Assembly: GCF_004762045.1 (NCBI RefSeq)
Contig: NZ_SJOM01000007.1
Coordinates: 2,289,555 to 2,353,554 of the forward strand
Reading direction: 5' to 3'
Origin: Mycobacterium sp. DL99
GTDB lineage: Bacteria; Actinomycetota; Actinomycetes; Mycobacteriales; Mycobacteriaceae
DNA length: 64,000 nt
The first letter of the stretch is position 1. Every line of letters starts with the position of its first letter. The position numbers and the translations under genes are program-made. This document shows, piece after piece, positions 56,350 through 64,000 of the stretch. Under the pieces are notes generated by a model. That model saw only the letters and a list, made by a program, of their open reading frames with translations. It searched no databases and had not been told where the DNA came from.

Positions 56350-58598
56350 TGGTCAGTCTCAGCGACCGCCTCGAGTTCGTGGTCGGAAAGAAGAACGCGG
56401 ACAAGCTGAATGCGAATTTCGGCCTGCGCACGGTCAACGATCTGCTGCGGCACTACCCGCGCAAATACAGCGACGGTATGACGGTGCGTGAGGAGGGTGA
56501 GGCGCTCGACCTGGAAGAAGGTGAACACGTCACCTTCATCGACGTGGTGACCAAAGCCGAGGTCGGTGAGATGAAGTCGACCGTCCGAACGAAATCCGGC
56601 GGGACCAGGCGGGCCAAATACCTGCGGGTGGCCCTGGGCGATCATCGGCCCGCGGTGACGGCCACGTTCTTCAATGCCGGGTGGATGGTTGACAAGGTGG
56701 AGGAGGGCACCCGCCTGATGCTCTCCGGCGAGGTCAAGTACTTCCGCAACACCCTGCAGTTGAACCACCCGGCGTTCCTGGTGCTCAATCCGCCACCCGG
56801 AAAGCAGATCGGCACCAAGTCGTTGACCACCATCGCGTCGGCGTCGGGGGCCAGCGGCGAGGACATGCTGGCTGAGTTCGAGCGGGACTTCTTCCCGATC
56901 TACCCGGCGTCGGCCAAGATTCAGAGCTGGGACATCTACGCCTGCGTGCGGCAGACCCTCGACATGCTCGACCCGATCCCGGATCCGCTTCCGGAGGACT
57001 TTGTCCGCCAGCACAACCTGGTATCCGAGGACGAGGCACTACGGGCGATCCACCTGGCCGAGAACTCCACCCAGCGCGAGCGGGCCAGTGAGCGTCTGAC
57101 CTACGACGAAGCCATCGGGCTGCAGTGGGGGCTGGTGGCGCGGCGCTACAGCGAGCTGAGCGAATCCGGTCCTCCCGCACCGCGAATCGACGGCGGGTTG
57201 GCCGCGGCGATGCGCGGCAGGCTGCCCTTCGAGCTGACCGCCGGGCAATCCGAAGTGCTGGAGGTTATCTCGGGAGAGTTGGCGTCGACACGGCCGATGA
57301 ACCGGATGCTTCAGGGCGAGGTGGGTTCGGGCAAGACCATCGTGTCGGTGCTGGCGATGCTGCAGATGGTCGATGCCGGCTACCAGTGCGCATTGCTGGC
57401 GCCCACCGAAGTGCTTGCCGCCCAACATGCGCGTTCGATCCGTGACGTGCTGGGGCCGCTGGCAATGGCGGGACAGCTCGGCGGCACCGAGACGGCCACC
57501 GGTGTCGCGCTGCTCACCGGGTCGATGACGGCGCCGCAGAAGCGTGCCGTGCGCGGCGAGGTGGCGTCCGGGCAGGCCGGAATCGTCGTCGGTACGCACG
57601 CCCTGCTGCAGGATGCGGTGGAGTTTCACAACCTCGGCATGGTGGTCGTCGACGAACAGCACCGGTTCGGCGTCGAGCAGCGGGATGCATTGCGTGCCAA
57701 GGCCCGTGATGGGTTGACTCCCCACCTCCTGGTGATGACGGCCACCCCGATCCCGCGCACCGTGGCGCTCACGGTGTACGGCGACCTGGAGACCTCGACG
57801 CTGCGCGAGCTACCCCGCGGCCGTCAACCCATCACCACCAACACCATTTTCATCTCGCAGAAGCCGGCCTGGCTGGACCGGGCCTGGGCCCGCATCCGGG
57901 AGGAGGTGGGCGCGGGCCGGCAGGCCTACGTCGTCGCTTCACGCATCGACGAATCCGACAAGCCCGGCGACAAGAACGACGGGCGCGGCGGCCCACCGCC
58001 CATCACGGTGGTCGATCTGTTCGATCGGTTGAGCGCAGGCCCGTTGTCGGGGTTGCGGATCGGGCTCATGCACGGCCGGTTGTCCGGTGATGAGAAGGAC
58101 GCCGTGATGGGTGCGTTCCGGGCCGGCGAGATCGACGTGCTGGTGTGTACCACCGTCATCGAGGTCGGCGTCGATGTACCCAACTCGACGATGATGGTGG
58201 TGATGGACGCTGACCGGTTCGGCATCAGCCAGCTGCACCAGCTGCGCGGCCGGATCGGTCGTGGTCAGCATCCCAGCCTGTGCCTGCTTGCCACCCGGCT
58301 GCCCGAGACCTCCAAGGCCGGTGCCCGCATCACCGCGGTGGCCGGAACGCTCGACGGTTTCGCTCTGGCGGATCTGGATCTCGATGAGCGTCGCGAGGGA
58401 GATGTGCTGGGCCTCAACCAATCCGGGCGCACCATCAATCTGCGCTTCCTGTCCCTGCGGGATCACCTCGAAGTGATCCAAGAGGCCCGGGCGTTCTGCG
58501 AGCAGCGTTACTCGCAGAGCCCGCACGATCCCGGGATGGATCTGCTGGCAGCGCAGTTCGTGAACACCGACCGCGTCGAATACCTGGACAAGACATGA
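56349..58598 (+). CDS. recG: ATP-dependent DNA helicase RecG
   Basis: 749 residues. RecG regresses stalled forks and branch-migrates Holliday junctions. The N-terminal wedge (OB fold) covers about 60-170 (YLRVALGDHRPAVTATFFNA). Helicase motifs: Q/I GEVGSGKTIVSVLAML, II VVVDEQHRFGVEQRD, III TATPIPRTVALTVYG, IV-VI ATTVIEVGVDVPN-type as CTTVIEVGVDVPNST and QLRGRIGRGQHPSLC, plus the RecG TRG-like C-terminal GDVLGLNQSGRTINLRF. GTG at 56349 overlaps the stop of the DAK2 gene (TAGTG). Confidence 0.96.
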   Translation: MVSLSDRLEFVVGKKNADKLNANFGLRTVNDLLRHYPRKYSDGMTVREEGEALDLEEGEHVTFIDVVTKAEVGEMKSTVRTKSGGTRRAKYLRVALGDHRPAVTATFFNAGWMVDKVEEGTRLMLSGEVKYFRNTLQLNHPAFLVLNPPPGKQIGTKSLTTIASASGASGEDMLAEFERDFFPIYPASAKIQSWDIYACVRQTLDMLDPIPDPLPEDFVRQHNLVSEDEALRAIHLAENSTQRERASERLTYDEAIGLQWGLVARRYSELSESGPPAPRIDGGLAAAMRGRLPFELTAGQSEVLEVISGELASTRPMNRMLQGEVGSGKTIVSVLAMLQMVDAGYQCALLAPTEVLAAQHARSIRDVLGPLAMAGQLGGTETATGVALLTGSMTAPQKRAVRGEVASGQAGIVVGTHALLQDAVEFHNLGMVVVDEQHRFGVEQRDALRAKARDGLTPHLLVMTATPIPRTVALTVYGDLETSTLRELPRGRQPITTNTIFISQKPAWLDRAWARIREEVGAGRQAYVVASRIDESDKPGDKNDGRGGPPPITVVDLFDRLSAGPLSGLRIGLMHGRLSGDEKDAVMGAFRAGEIDVLVCTTVIEVGVDVPNSTMMVVMDADRFGISQLHQLRGRIGRGQHPSLCLLATRLPETSKAGARITAVAGTLDGFALADLDLDERREGDVLGLNQSGRTINLRFLSLRDHLEVIQEARAFCEQRYSQSPHDPGMDLLAAQFVNTDRVEYLDKT

Positions 58599-59302
58599 CC
58601 CGCCGCCGGGTGTGGTGGCTGACCGCGGCAGTCGCACTCGCGGTGGTGGTCGCCGTCCAGGTGAGCACGTCGACCCAACACTCCGTGCGGTTCGCGGCCC
58701 AGGCGCAACCGCCCACTATCGCCGCCGGGGTGGACCTGTTGGCCGGAGTGCCAGAGATTCCGGTGCGGGTGCGCGGCAACGACTATCGTCGCGCGGCGTT
58801 CGGTGAGTCCTGGGACGATGACAACAGCGCGCCCGGTGGCCACAACGGCTGCGACACCCGTAACGACATCCTCAACCGCGACCTCGTCGACAAGACGTTC
58901 GTCGCGATCAAGCGGTGTCCGGACGCCGTGGCGACCGGCACGCTGCACGATCCGTACACGAATGCGGTGGTGTCGTTCGTCCGCGGCAATCAGACCGGCG
59001 CATCGGTACAGATCGACCACATCGTGCCGCTGGCGTTGGCCTGGGATCTGGGGGCCCGCGACTGGCCCGACGATCTGCGGCTGCGGTTCGCCAACGACCC
59101 GGCCAATCTGTTGGCGGTCGCCGGCAAACCCAATCAGGACAAGGGCGACCAGGAGCCGGCCCACTGGATGCCGCCCAACCGGGCGTTCTGGTGTCAGTAC
59201 GCGGTGCAGTTCGTCGAGGTACTGCGCGGCTACGCGCTCCCGGTCGACACCGCGTCGGCCGGGGTGCTGCGCGAAGCCGCGGGCACCTGCCCCACGGGCT
59301 GA
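58595..59302 (+). CDS. Exported HNH nuclease (DUF1524/GmrSD-C type, Rv2972c-like)
   Basis: 235 residues. An N-terminal hydrophobic helix (VWWLTAAVALAVVVAVQVST) is a signal or anchor, so the domain lies outside the membrane. The nuclease core has QIDHIVPLALAWDLGA (HNH His with preceding Asp), NDPANLLAVAGKPNQDKGDQ and PAHWMPPNRAFWCQYAV, the DUF1524 layout; three to four Cys may form disulfides. It probably cuts DNA outside the cytoplasm. The ATG overlaps the recG stop (ATGA), an unusual coupling of a repair helicase and an exported nuclease, conserved in order with M. tuberculosis. Confidence 0.88.
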   Translation: MTRRRVWWLTAAVALAVVVAVQVSTSTQHSVRFAAQAQPPTIAAGVDLLAGVPEIPVRVRGNDYRRAAFGESWDDDNSAPGGHNGCDTRNDILNRDLVDKTFVAIKRCPDAVATGTLHDPYTNAVVSFVRGNQTGASVQIDHIVPLALAWDLGARDWPDDLRLRFANDPANLLAVAGKPNQDKGDQEPAHWMPPNRAFWCQYAVQFVEVLRGYALPVDTASAGVLREAAGTCPTG

Positions 59303-59322
59303 GTGACTCCCGCGCGAGGTGG

Positions 59323-59682
59323 TCACAGCAGGTATGACACCACGAAGACTCCGACCGAGAGCGCAAGCATGCCCAGGCAATTGAGCCAGAACTCCTGTTT
59401 CAAGAACTTGGCACGATAGTGCGCATAGATGGCGCAGAGGAAGTAGGCGATCACGCCGACGTTGGCGGCCACGCCGATACCGGGATATCTCAATCCAGCC
59501 ACCAGACCGGCCGCAGCCAACAACTTGACTACCACCAACGCCCACCACCAGTCCTGCGGAAGGCGCACTCCCTCCAAACATTTGCGGATGAACTGTGGTG
59601 GGTGGATTGACATCACGGCATCGCCGAAGAGAGCAAGCGCCAACAGGGCTGTAGGCCACCAGTAGTGCGGAACGCCAGTCAC
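59323..59682 (-). CDS. DoxX-like membrane protein
   Basis: 119 residues with four hydrophobic helices: TALLALALFGDAVMSI, WWALVVVKLLAAAGLVAGL, VAANVGVIAYFLCAIYAHY and CLGMLALSVGVFVVSYLL. This is the small DoxX-like family, of uncertain function. GTG at 59682 overlaps the TetR stop (GTGA) and has AAGGAGA upstream, so it is cotranscribed with, and probably controlled by, the TetR protein. Confidence 0.85.
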   Translation of the reverse strand: MTGVPHYWWPTALLALALFGDAVMSIHPPQFIRKCLEGVRLPQDWWWALVVVKLLAAAGLVAGLRYPGIGVAANVGVIAYFLCAIYAHYRAKFLKQEFWLNCLGMLALSVGVFVVSYLL

Positions 59683-60293
59683 AAATCATCTCCTTGTTGT
59701 GGATGCTCGATCACGGAGCGGACCGCATCGCGCAGTTGGTCGGGCACCGATGCGCCGCCGGACACGTAATTGCCACCGGTCATGACGATGCCCAGATACG
59801 CGAAGTAGACGACTCGGGCTGCGCGCGCGGCGGCGGCATCGCAGAGGGCGGCTCGTGCGAGCACTGCCTGAAATTCGGTGACCAATGCGACGGCGAGGTC
59901 GCCGAAGATCGCTGATTCGTGGGTGCCGCGAACGACGATCGACGAGTACTGCCTGGACAGGGCCGGATCTTTGGCGAAATACCGCAAGAACGGCATGAGC
60001 AGATCGATCACCGCGTCGGCCGCGCCTTCGGGGGTCAACGGCTCTTGCCGTTCGCCTCCCGGTCGGTGTGCATGCACTGCGGCGATCCAGTCGTCGAACA
60101 CCTTGATCAGCAGGCCGTCCTTATCGCCGACGCCCATCACCGTGCCCGTGCTGACGCCCGCCTCCGCAGCGATCTGGCGGATGGTCGTGTCAACGAAACC
60201 CTGTCTGCGAAACAGCCGTTCGGCGGCCACCAGGACCTTGCGCCTGGTCTCGTCCTTGGCGGCGGCGCGTGACTGAACATGTTCAGTGAACAT
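59679..60293 (-). CDS. TetR-family repressor
   Basis: 204 residues from ATG 60293. The helix-turn-helix is TRRKVLVAAERLFRRQGF then TTIRQIAAEAGVSTGTVMGV; the C-terminal domain is all-helical. It overlaps the DoxX-like gene. Two perfect TGAACATGTTCA palindromes lie across its start codon and first codons (60274-60298), a strong sign of autoregulation. On the minus strand CATTAT lies six bases before the ATG, so the message is probably leaderless; a TTG two codons upstream is an alternative start. Confidence 0.88.
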   Translation of the reverse strand: MFTEHVQSRAAAKDETRRKVLVAAERLFRRQGFVDTTIRQIAAEAGVSTGTVMGVGDKDGLLIKVFDDWIAAVHAHRPGGERQEPLTPEGAADAVIDLLMPFLRYFAKDPALSRQYSSIVVRGTHESAIFGDLAVALVTEFQAVLARAALCDAAAARAARVVYFAYLGIVMTGGNYVSGGASVPDQLRDAVRSVIEHPQQGDDL

Positions 60294-60298
60294 GTTCA
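60274..60298. promoter_or_regulatory. Two tandem palindromic TetR operators
   Basis: TGAACATGTTCA occurs at 60274-60285 and again at 60287-60298, each a perfect 12-bp palindrome, separated by a single T-pair position (13-bp spacing, a little more than one helical turn). They cover the predicted transcription start and the first codons of the TetR gene. Two dimers could bind side by side and block the promoter of the TetR-DoxX operon. Confidence 0.75.
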
Positions 60299-60390
60299 AA
60301 TAATGGAGTGTGCGCGCACGAACGTCAAGGGCTCGGAGACATACACCGGTGCAGGCACGATTGCAGATGTGCCGACGACCATCGCGAACG

Positions 60391-60433
60391 GACGAGAAAC
60401 CCCCTCTTCCAATGGAAAAGGGGGTTTCTCGTC
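60391..60433. terminator. Terminator after the aldo/keto reductase operon
   Basis: GACGAGAAACCCCCT (60391-60405) and its complement AGGGGGTTTCTCGTC (60419-60433) form a 15-bp perfect stem; a TTCC/GGAA pair extends it inward. It ends the minus-strand reductase genes (stop at 60465). CTGCTCGCG follows, recalling the outer arm of the leuB terminator. The 165 bases between the TetR and reductase genes hold no other supportable feature. Confidence 0.75.
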
Positions 60434-60464
60434 TGCTCGCGCGGGGAGTTACCCGCGAACGTGG

Positions 60465-61307
60465 CTAGCCCGTGAACGTCGCCGGGTCCGGCCGGAACCG
60501 GGTGCCGTCGTCGAGGCCGTTGAGGCTGTCCATCTGCTCGGCGGTCAGCTCGAAGCCGAACACCTCAAGGTTGGACGCGATCCGCTCCGGGTTGGTCGAC
60601 CGGGAGATCACGATGTTGCCCAGCTGGATGCTCCAGCGGATCAGCACCTGTGCCGGGGTCCTGCCGTGTGCCTCGGCGATGGCCGTGACAACCGGGTTGT
60701 CGAGCAGATTGCCGACGCCGAGCGGGCTGTAGGCCGCGGTCGTGACGTTGTACTGGGCATTGGCCGCCCGCCAGGCGCTCTGGTTGAGCAAGGGGTGCAG
60801 CTCGATCTGGTTGACCGCGGGTGCGACGAAGGTCAGGTCCACGATCGTCGAGAGGTTCTCGGGGCTGAAGTTGGACACGCCGGTGGAGCGGGCCAGCCCC
60901 TCCTGCTTGAGTGCCATCAGCCCACCCCAGCTGTCGACGTACTTGCCGATGTCGTTGCCGGGCCAATGGATCAGGTAGAGGTCCACGTAGTCCAGGCCCA
61001 GCCGCTCCAGGCTGGCCCGCCCGGCGTTCTGGGACGACTGGAAACCCTGATCGGTGATGGCCAGCTTGGTGGTGACCGAGATCTCCTCGCGCGGAATGCC
61101 CGATGCCGCGATGGCGCGCCCGACGCCGGCCTCGTTTCCGTAGGCCGCCGCCGTGTCGATCAACCGGTGGCCCGCCTCCAGCGCCGCGGACACGACACGC
61201 TCTGCCTCGGAATCCGAGAGGCCGCCGACGCCGAGACCGACGACGGGGATCGTACGGTCGTCGTTGAGCGTGACGGTGGGAATCGCAGCCCCGTCCGAGG
61301 AGGTCAT
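60465..61307 (-). CDS. Aldo/keto reductase, copy 2 of tandem pair
   Basis: 280 residues, (alpha/beta)8 AKR5-type NADPH oxidoreductase. The catalytic tetrad is visible: Asp and Tyr in [12 protein letters not shown], Lys in [11 protein letters not shown], His in [22 protein letters not shown] and the cofactor motif [16 protein letters not shown] follow. It reduces aldehydes or ketones such as methylglyoxal. Copy 1 lies five bases upstream. Rv2971 is the single homologue in M. tuberculosis, and fast-growing mycobacteria are known to have two adjacent copies. The [11 protein letters not shown] start differs from the more canonical copy 1 (VGLGVWQTP). Confidence 0.92.
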   Translation of the reverse strand: MTSSDGAAIPTVTLNDDRTIPVVGLGVGGLSDSEAERVVSAALEAGHRLIDTAAAYGNEAGVGRAIAASGIPREEISVTTKLAITDQGFQSSQNAGRASLERLGLDYVDLYLIHWPGNDIGKYVDSWGGLMALKQEGLARSTGVSNFSPENLSTIVDLTFVAPAVNQIELHPLLNQSAWRAANAQYNVTTAAYSPLGVGNLLDNPVVTAIAEAHGRTPAQVLIRWSIQLGNIVISRSTNPERIASNLEVFGFELTAEQMDSLNGLDDGTRFRPDPATFTG

Positions 61308-61312
61308 GTCAC

Positions 61313-62155
61313 CTATCCTGTGAAGTTGAAGGTTCGGGGATCGGGTCCCAGGCGGGTGTCCGTCTCCAACGTGGCGATGGCCGCCATGTCCGTTTCGTCC
61401 AGATCGAAATCGAACACGTCGAAATTACTGACAATGCGCTCGGGGTTCACCGACTTGGGGATGACGATATTACCCAGATGGATATGCCACCTAATCAGTA
61501 CCTGTGCGGGGGTTTTACCGTGCCGTCCGGCGATGCCGGTGATCACCGGATCCGTGAGCAGCGAACCCTGCCCCAGCGGGCTCCATGCCTCGGTGGCGAT
61601 GCCCAATCTGGCGTGCACTTCACGAAGCTCGCGTTGCGGAAACAGCGGGTGCAATTCGATCTGATTGACCGCAGGCACGATGCCGGTGACGTCGATGAGC
61701 ACAGTGAGGTGTTCGGGCGCGAAGTTGCTCACCCCGATCGAGCGGACCCGGCCCTGATCGTGGAGGTGTGCGAAGGCCTTGAACGTGTCGACGTAGGCGT
61801 TGTTGGCCGGTACCGGCCAATGGATGAGGTAGAGGTCGAGGTAGTCGACGCCGAGCCGGTCCAGGCTCGCGTCGAACGCAGCCAGGGTGGAGTCATATCC
61901 CTGGTCGCTGTTCCACAGTTTGGTCACCAGGAACACGTCTTCGCGGGGGACCCCGGAGTTGAGCAGGCCGCGGCCGGTCTCGGCCTCGTTGCGGTAGGCG
62001 GCGGCAGTATCGATGTGCCGATACCCGGCCTGCAGGGCTGCGGTCACCGCGCGTTCGGTCTCCTCGGCAGGGGTCTGCCAAACCCCCAACCCGACCTGCG
62101 GTATCGAATTACCGTCGTTGAGCGTGACACGAGGACTCACAGAGGGAGCAGCCAT
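61313..62155 (-). CDS. Aldo/keto reductase, copy 1 of tandem pair (Rv2971-like)
   Basis: 280 residues. [19 protein letters not shown] starts the barrel; the tetrad is Asp and Tyr in [11 protein letters not shown], Lys in [11 protein letters not shown], His in [22 protein letters not shown] and the NADPH motif [15 protein letters not shown] are canonical. It is the closer match to Rv2971. The ATG at 62155 shares the bases CATG with the divergent lipN ATG at 62154; a GTG at 62140 is an alternative start that would leave a little more room. It reads into copy 2. Confidence 0.93.
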   Translation of the reverse strand: MAAPSVSPRVTLNDGNSIPQVGLGVWQTPAEETERAVTAALQAGYRHIDTAAAYRNEAETGRGLLNSGVPREDVFLVTKLWNSDQGYDSTLAAFDASLDRLGVDYLDLYLIHWPVPANNAYVDTFKAFAHLHDQGRVRSIGVSNFAPEHLTVLIDVTGIVPAVNQIELHPLFPQRELREVHARLGIATEAWSPLGQGSLLTDPVITGIAGRHGKTPAQVLIRWHIHLGNIVIPKSVNPERIVSNFDVFDFDLDETDMAAIATLETDTRLGPDPRTFNFTG

Positions 62156-63290
62156 GACTGAAAGTCTGCCAGGCGGACAAGCCGGAGGCGGACCTGACGG
62201 TCATCGCCGGGACACGGTCAAACACGTGCTGCTTGAGCGGGCGACCGGGTTGACCTTGGCCGCGATTCCCAGGATTTCGGATCGGACCAAGCGGCTGCTG
62301 CTCGGCGGGCGTTCGGTGACCGTCGACGGCAACACCCTGGACACCACCCTGCAATTCACCTTGGCGGCAGAACACGCGGCCGGAGTCGGGGGCCTGGTCG
62401 CCGATTACAGTCCGGAGTCCGGTGTCGCCGTCTCGCGGGCCGCGCTGCGAGCCACGGCGGCCATGATGAAGGCCCGGATCCGAGCGGATGTCACCGACAT
62501 TTCGATTCCCGGGCCGGCCGGGCCGATCCCGGCGCGACGGTACGTCCCCGACGGCACCGGGTCCCCGGCGATCTCGGCGCTGCTGCTGTACTTCCACGGC
62601 GGCGGCTTCGTGATCGGTGACCTCGACACCCATGACAGCCTGTGCCGGCTGATCTGCCGGGACGGCGGAATCCAGGTGATCTCCGTCGACTATCGGCTCG
62701 CGCCCGAGCACAAGGCGCCGGCCGCAGTCGACGACGCCTACGCGGCCTACCGCTGGGCACTCGACCACGCCGCCGGCCTGGGGGCCACGCGCATCGTCGT
62801 CGGGGGAGACAGCGCGGGCGGCAACCTGGCCACCGTCGTGGCCCAACAGGCCCGCGACTCCGAACTGCCGCTACCTGCGCTCCAGCTGCTGCTCTACCCG
62901 GTCACCGACTGGTCGAGCGAGACGCGATCCAAGACGCTGTTCTCCGACGGCTATTTCCTGGGGAAGCGTGACATGGACTGGTTTGCCGGGCACTACCTCG
63001 ACGGCGCCGAGGTATCGGCCGAGGATCCGCTGGTGTCACCGTTGCTCAGTGAAGATCTCTCCGGCCTGCCGCCCGCGCTGGTGGTCACTGCCGGGTTCGA
63101 TCCGTTGCGGGACGAGGGCAACCGATATGCCGGGGCGATGCGCGACGCCGGGGTGGTCGTGGACCTCCGGGAAGAGCGGTCGCTGATCCACGCGTTCGCC
63201 AACTTCTTCCCGCTGGGAGGCGGCAGCGCCGCCGCCACGGGCGCAATGATCTCTGCGCTGCGCGCACATCTCAGCCACGCCGAAAGTTGA
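62154..63290 (+). CDS. lipN: Carboxylesterase/lipase LipN (hormone-sensitive-lipase family)
   Basis: 378 residues. HSL-type alpha/beta hydrolase: oxyanion motif YFHGGGFVIGDLDTHD, YRLAPEHKAPAAVDDAY, nucleophile elbow VGGDSAGGNLATV, acidic residue in TAGFDPLRDEG, His in SLIHAFANFFPLGG. The first 90 residues form a cap. No signal peptide, so cytosolic; substrates are short-chain esters. GAGGGAG precedes ATG 62154. It is divergent from the reductase with overlapping start codons, so its promoter must lie within the reductase gene. Matches Rv2970c. Confidence 0.93.
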   Translation: MTESLPGGQAGGGPDGHRRDTVKHVLLERATGLTLAAIPRISDRTKRLLLGGRSVTVDGNTLDTTLQFTLAAEHAAGVGGLVADYSPESGVAVSRAALRATAAMMKARIRADVTDISIPGPAGPIPARRYVPDGTGSPAISALLLYFHGGGFVIGDLDTHDSLCRLICRDGGIQVISVDYRLAPEHKAPAAVDDAYAAYRWALDHAAGLGATRIVVGGDSAGGNLATVVAQQARDSELPLPALQLLLYPVTDWSSETRSKTLFSDGYFLGKRDMDWFAGHYLDGAEVSAEDPLVSPLLSEDLSGLPPALVVTAGFDPLRDEGNRYAGAMRDAGVVVDLREERSLIHAFANFFPLGGGSAAATGAMISALRAHLSHAES

Positions 63291-63317
63291 CCTGTCGACG
63301 CCGGTACGCTTGTCGAC

Positions 63318-64000
63318 GTGGCCAAACCGAAGAAGACCGCGAAGTACGACCTCAAGGCGGCTGACCGCAAGCGCAACCTGTTCGTTCAGATCGGGCTGAC
63401 AGCCGTTGTCGTGCTGTTCGCCGTCGGCCTGGTGCTCTACATCGTGACGACGGGCCACAAGCGGCCGGCCTCCGGGGAGGCCAGGGCGGTGCACGTCGCT
63501 GCGCCCAGTGTCATCACCAAAGAGGGCACCACTGAGCCCAAGGTGACGCTGAGCATGTACGAGGATTTCCTGTGCCCGGCGTGCGGTCATCTGGAACAGC
63601 AGTTCGGCCCGACGATCAACAAGCTGATCGACGCCGGCGCGGTGGCCGTCGACTACCACATGGTGGCGATCCTGGACAAGATGGGCAACGGCTACTCGTC
63701 GCGGGCCGGCGGCGCTGGCTACTGCGTCGCCGACGAGTCCGTCGAGGCGTTCCGGCGTTTCCACTCGGCGCTCTTCACGCCTGGAATCCAGCCTGCGGAG
63801 GGCGGCGGTGTCTACCCGGACAACGCCCGGATCATCGAACTCGCCCGCCAGGCCGGCGCTGCCGGTGAGGTGCCCGACTGCATCACCAAGAGCCGCTACG
63901 TGGAGATGGTGCAGGGCATGGCCGCGGCCACCGGAATCAATTCCACGCCGACCATGCGGTTCAACGGCGAGGAATACAGCCCGACCACTCCTGACGCGCT
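63318..64000 (+). CDS. DsbA-like thiol-disulfide oxidoreductase, 5' part (Rv2969c-like)
   Basis: The gene runs off the right edge; 227 codons are present. A Lys-rich N terminus (AKPKKTAKYDLKAADRKRN) is followed by a membrane anchor (LTAVVVLFAVGLVLYIV) and a DsbA/thioredoxin-fold domain with the active-site CPAC in MYEDFLCPACGHLE. A second Cys pair lies in YCVADES and DCITKS, and a cis-Pro loop in STPTMRF. It would oxidise or isomerise disulfides outside the membrane, normally with a VKOR partner encoded next (Rv2968c, outside the window). GTG at 63318 follows TACGCT (63305-63310) by seven bases: leaderless. Confidence 0.92.
   Translation, partial: MAKPKKTAKYDLKAADRKRNLFVQIGLTAVVVLFAVGLVLYIVTTGHKRPASGEARAVHVAAPSVITKEGTTEPKVTLSMYEDFLCPACGHLEQQFGPTINKLIDAGAVAVDYHMVAILDKMGNGYSSRAGGAGYCVADESVEAFRRFHSALFTPGIQPAEGGGVYPDNARIIELARQAGAAGEVPDCITKSRYVEMVQGMAAATGINSTPTMRFNGEEYSPTTPDA

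Noticed and set aside
60279..61664. 461-codon plus-strand frame opposite the aldo/keto reductases
   Set aside because: Antisense shadow; both reductases carry full catalytic tetrads on the minus strand.

Overview
The window is a GC-rich chromosomal segment of a mycobacterium, most likely a fast-growing Mycolicibacterium-type species. The basis is gene content and order. From the GNAT/acyltransferase pair at 1.6-3.3 kb to the DsbA-like gene at the right edge, the core genes follow the order I know from Mycobacterium tuberculosis between about Rv3027c and Rv2969c: iscS-mnmA, ligA, gatCAB, pfkA, lppZ, ilvBNC, serA, leuB, gltX, tRNAs, leuCD, hupB, mutT1, ppk1, fbiD, gpsA, ddl, thiL, ung, rpmB, recG, lipN. 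Mycobacterial hallmarks support this: HupB with a PAKK-rich tail, MutT1 fused to a histidine phosphatase, an F420 biosynthesis gene and LppZ. No database search was possible; the assignment rests on recognising proteins and synteny.

Layout. 1-3.3 kb: redox and acyltransferase genes (SDR fragment, cupin, nitroreductase, GNAT, PlsC-like). 3.3-6.6 kb: sulfur and tRNA-thiolation operon (iscS, mnmA, MetE-like). 6.6-11 kb: accessory block with an ArsR/SRPBCC operon, a 4CL-type ligase, an MmcQ-like protein and a multicopper oxidase. 11-19.6 kb: ligA, ACT protein, gatC-gatA, pfkA, gatB, interrupted by a divergent NmrA-like/MarR pair. 19.6-22.9 kb: TetR, LppZ, DoxX, PH-domain protein. 22.9-31.8 kb: branched-chain amino acid and serine biosynthesis (ilvB-N-C behind a clear attenuator; serA-leuB), with a small unknown protein, a WrbA-like flavoprotein and a carotenoid-dehydrogenase-like oxidoreductase between. 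31.8-37.2 kb: second accessory block with two divergent VWA membrane proteins, a lytic transglycosylase, an MFS permease and a secreted lipase. 37.3-43.9 kb: FAH protein, gltX, tRNA-Gln, tRNA-Glu, IclR regulator, leuCD, hupB. 44-54.4 kb: mutT1, ppk1, fbiD, gpsA, a PLP enzyme, ddl, DUF3515, Lrp-like, thiL, ung, lipoprotein, rpmB. 54.7-64 kb: DAK2/FakA-like, recG, secreted HNH nuclease, TetR/DoxX operon, tandem aldo/keto reductases, lipN, DsbA-like.

How the genes fit together. ilvB-ilvN-ilvC, leuB and leuC-leuD supply most of valine, isoleucine and leucine synthesis, with two visible layers of control: a leader peptide with Leu-Leu-Val-Val-Ile codons before a terminator at ilvB, and an IclR (LtbR-like) regulator divergent from leuCD. 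gatCAB, gltX and tRNA-Gln(CTG) form the indirect route to Gln-tRNA. ligA, ung, recG and mutT1 serve DNA maintenance and hupB nucleoid structure.

The most useful non-coding observations are the ilvB attenuator, a recurring TANNNT-(6-8 nt)-A/GTG signature implying leaderless mRNAs for many genes, paired palindromic operators at the ArsR and TetR loci, and an ung gene without a stop at its usual end that reads on antisense through a lipoprotein gene. I saw no prophage, insertion sequence, CRISPR array or clear new defence system. The least ordinary gene neighbourhood is the divergent VWA pair with the transglycosylase.
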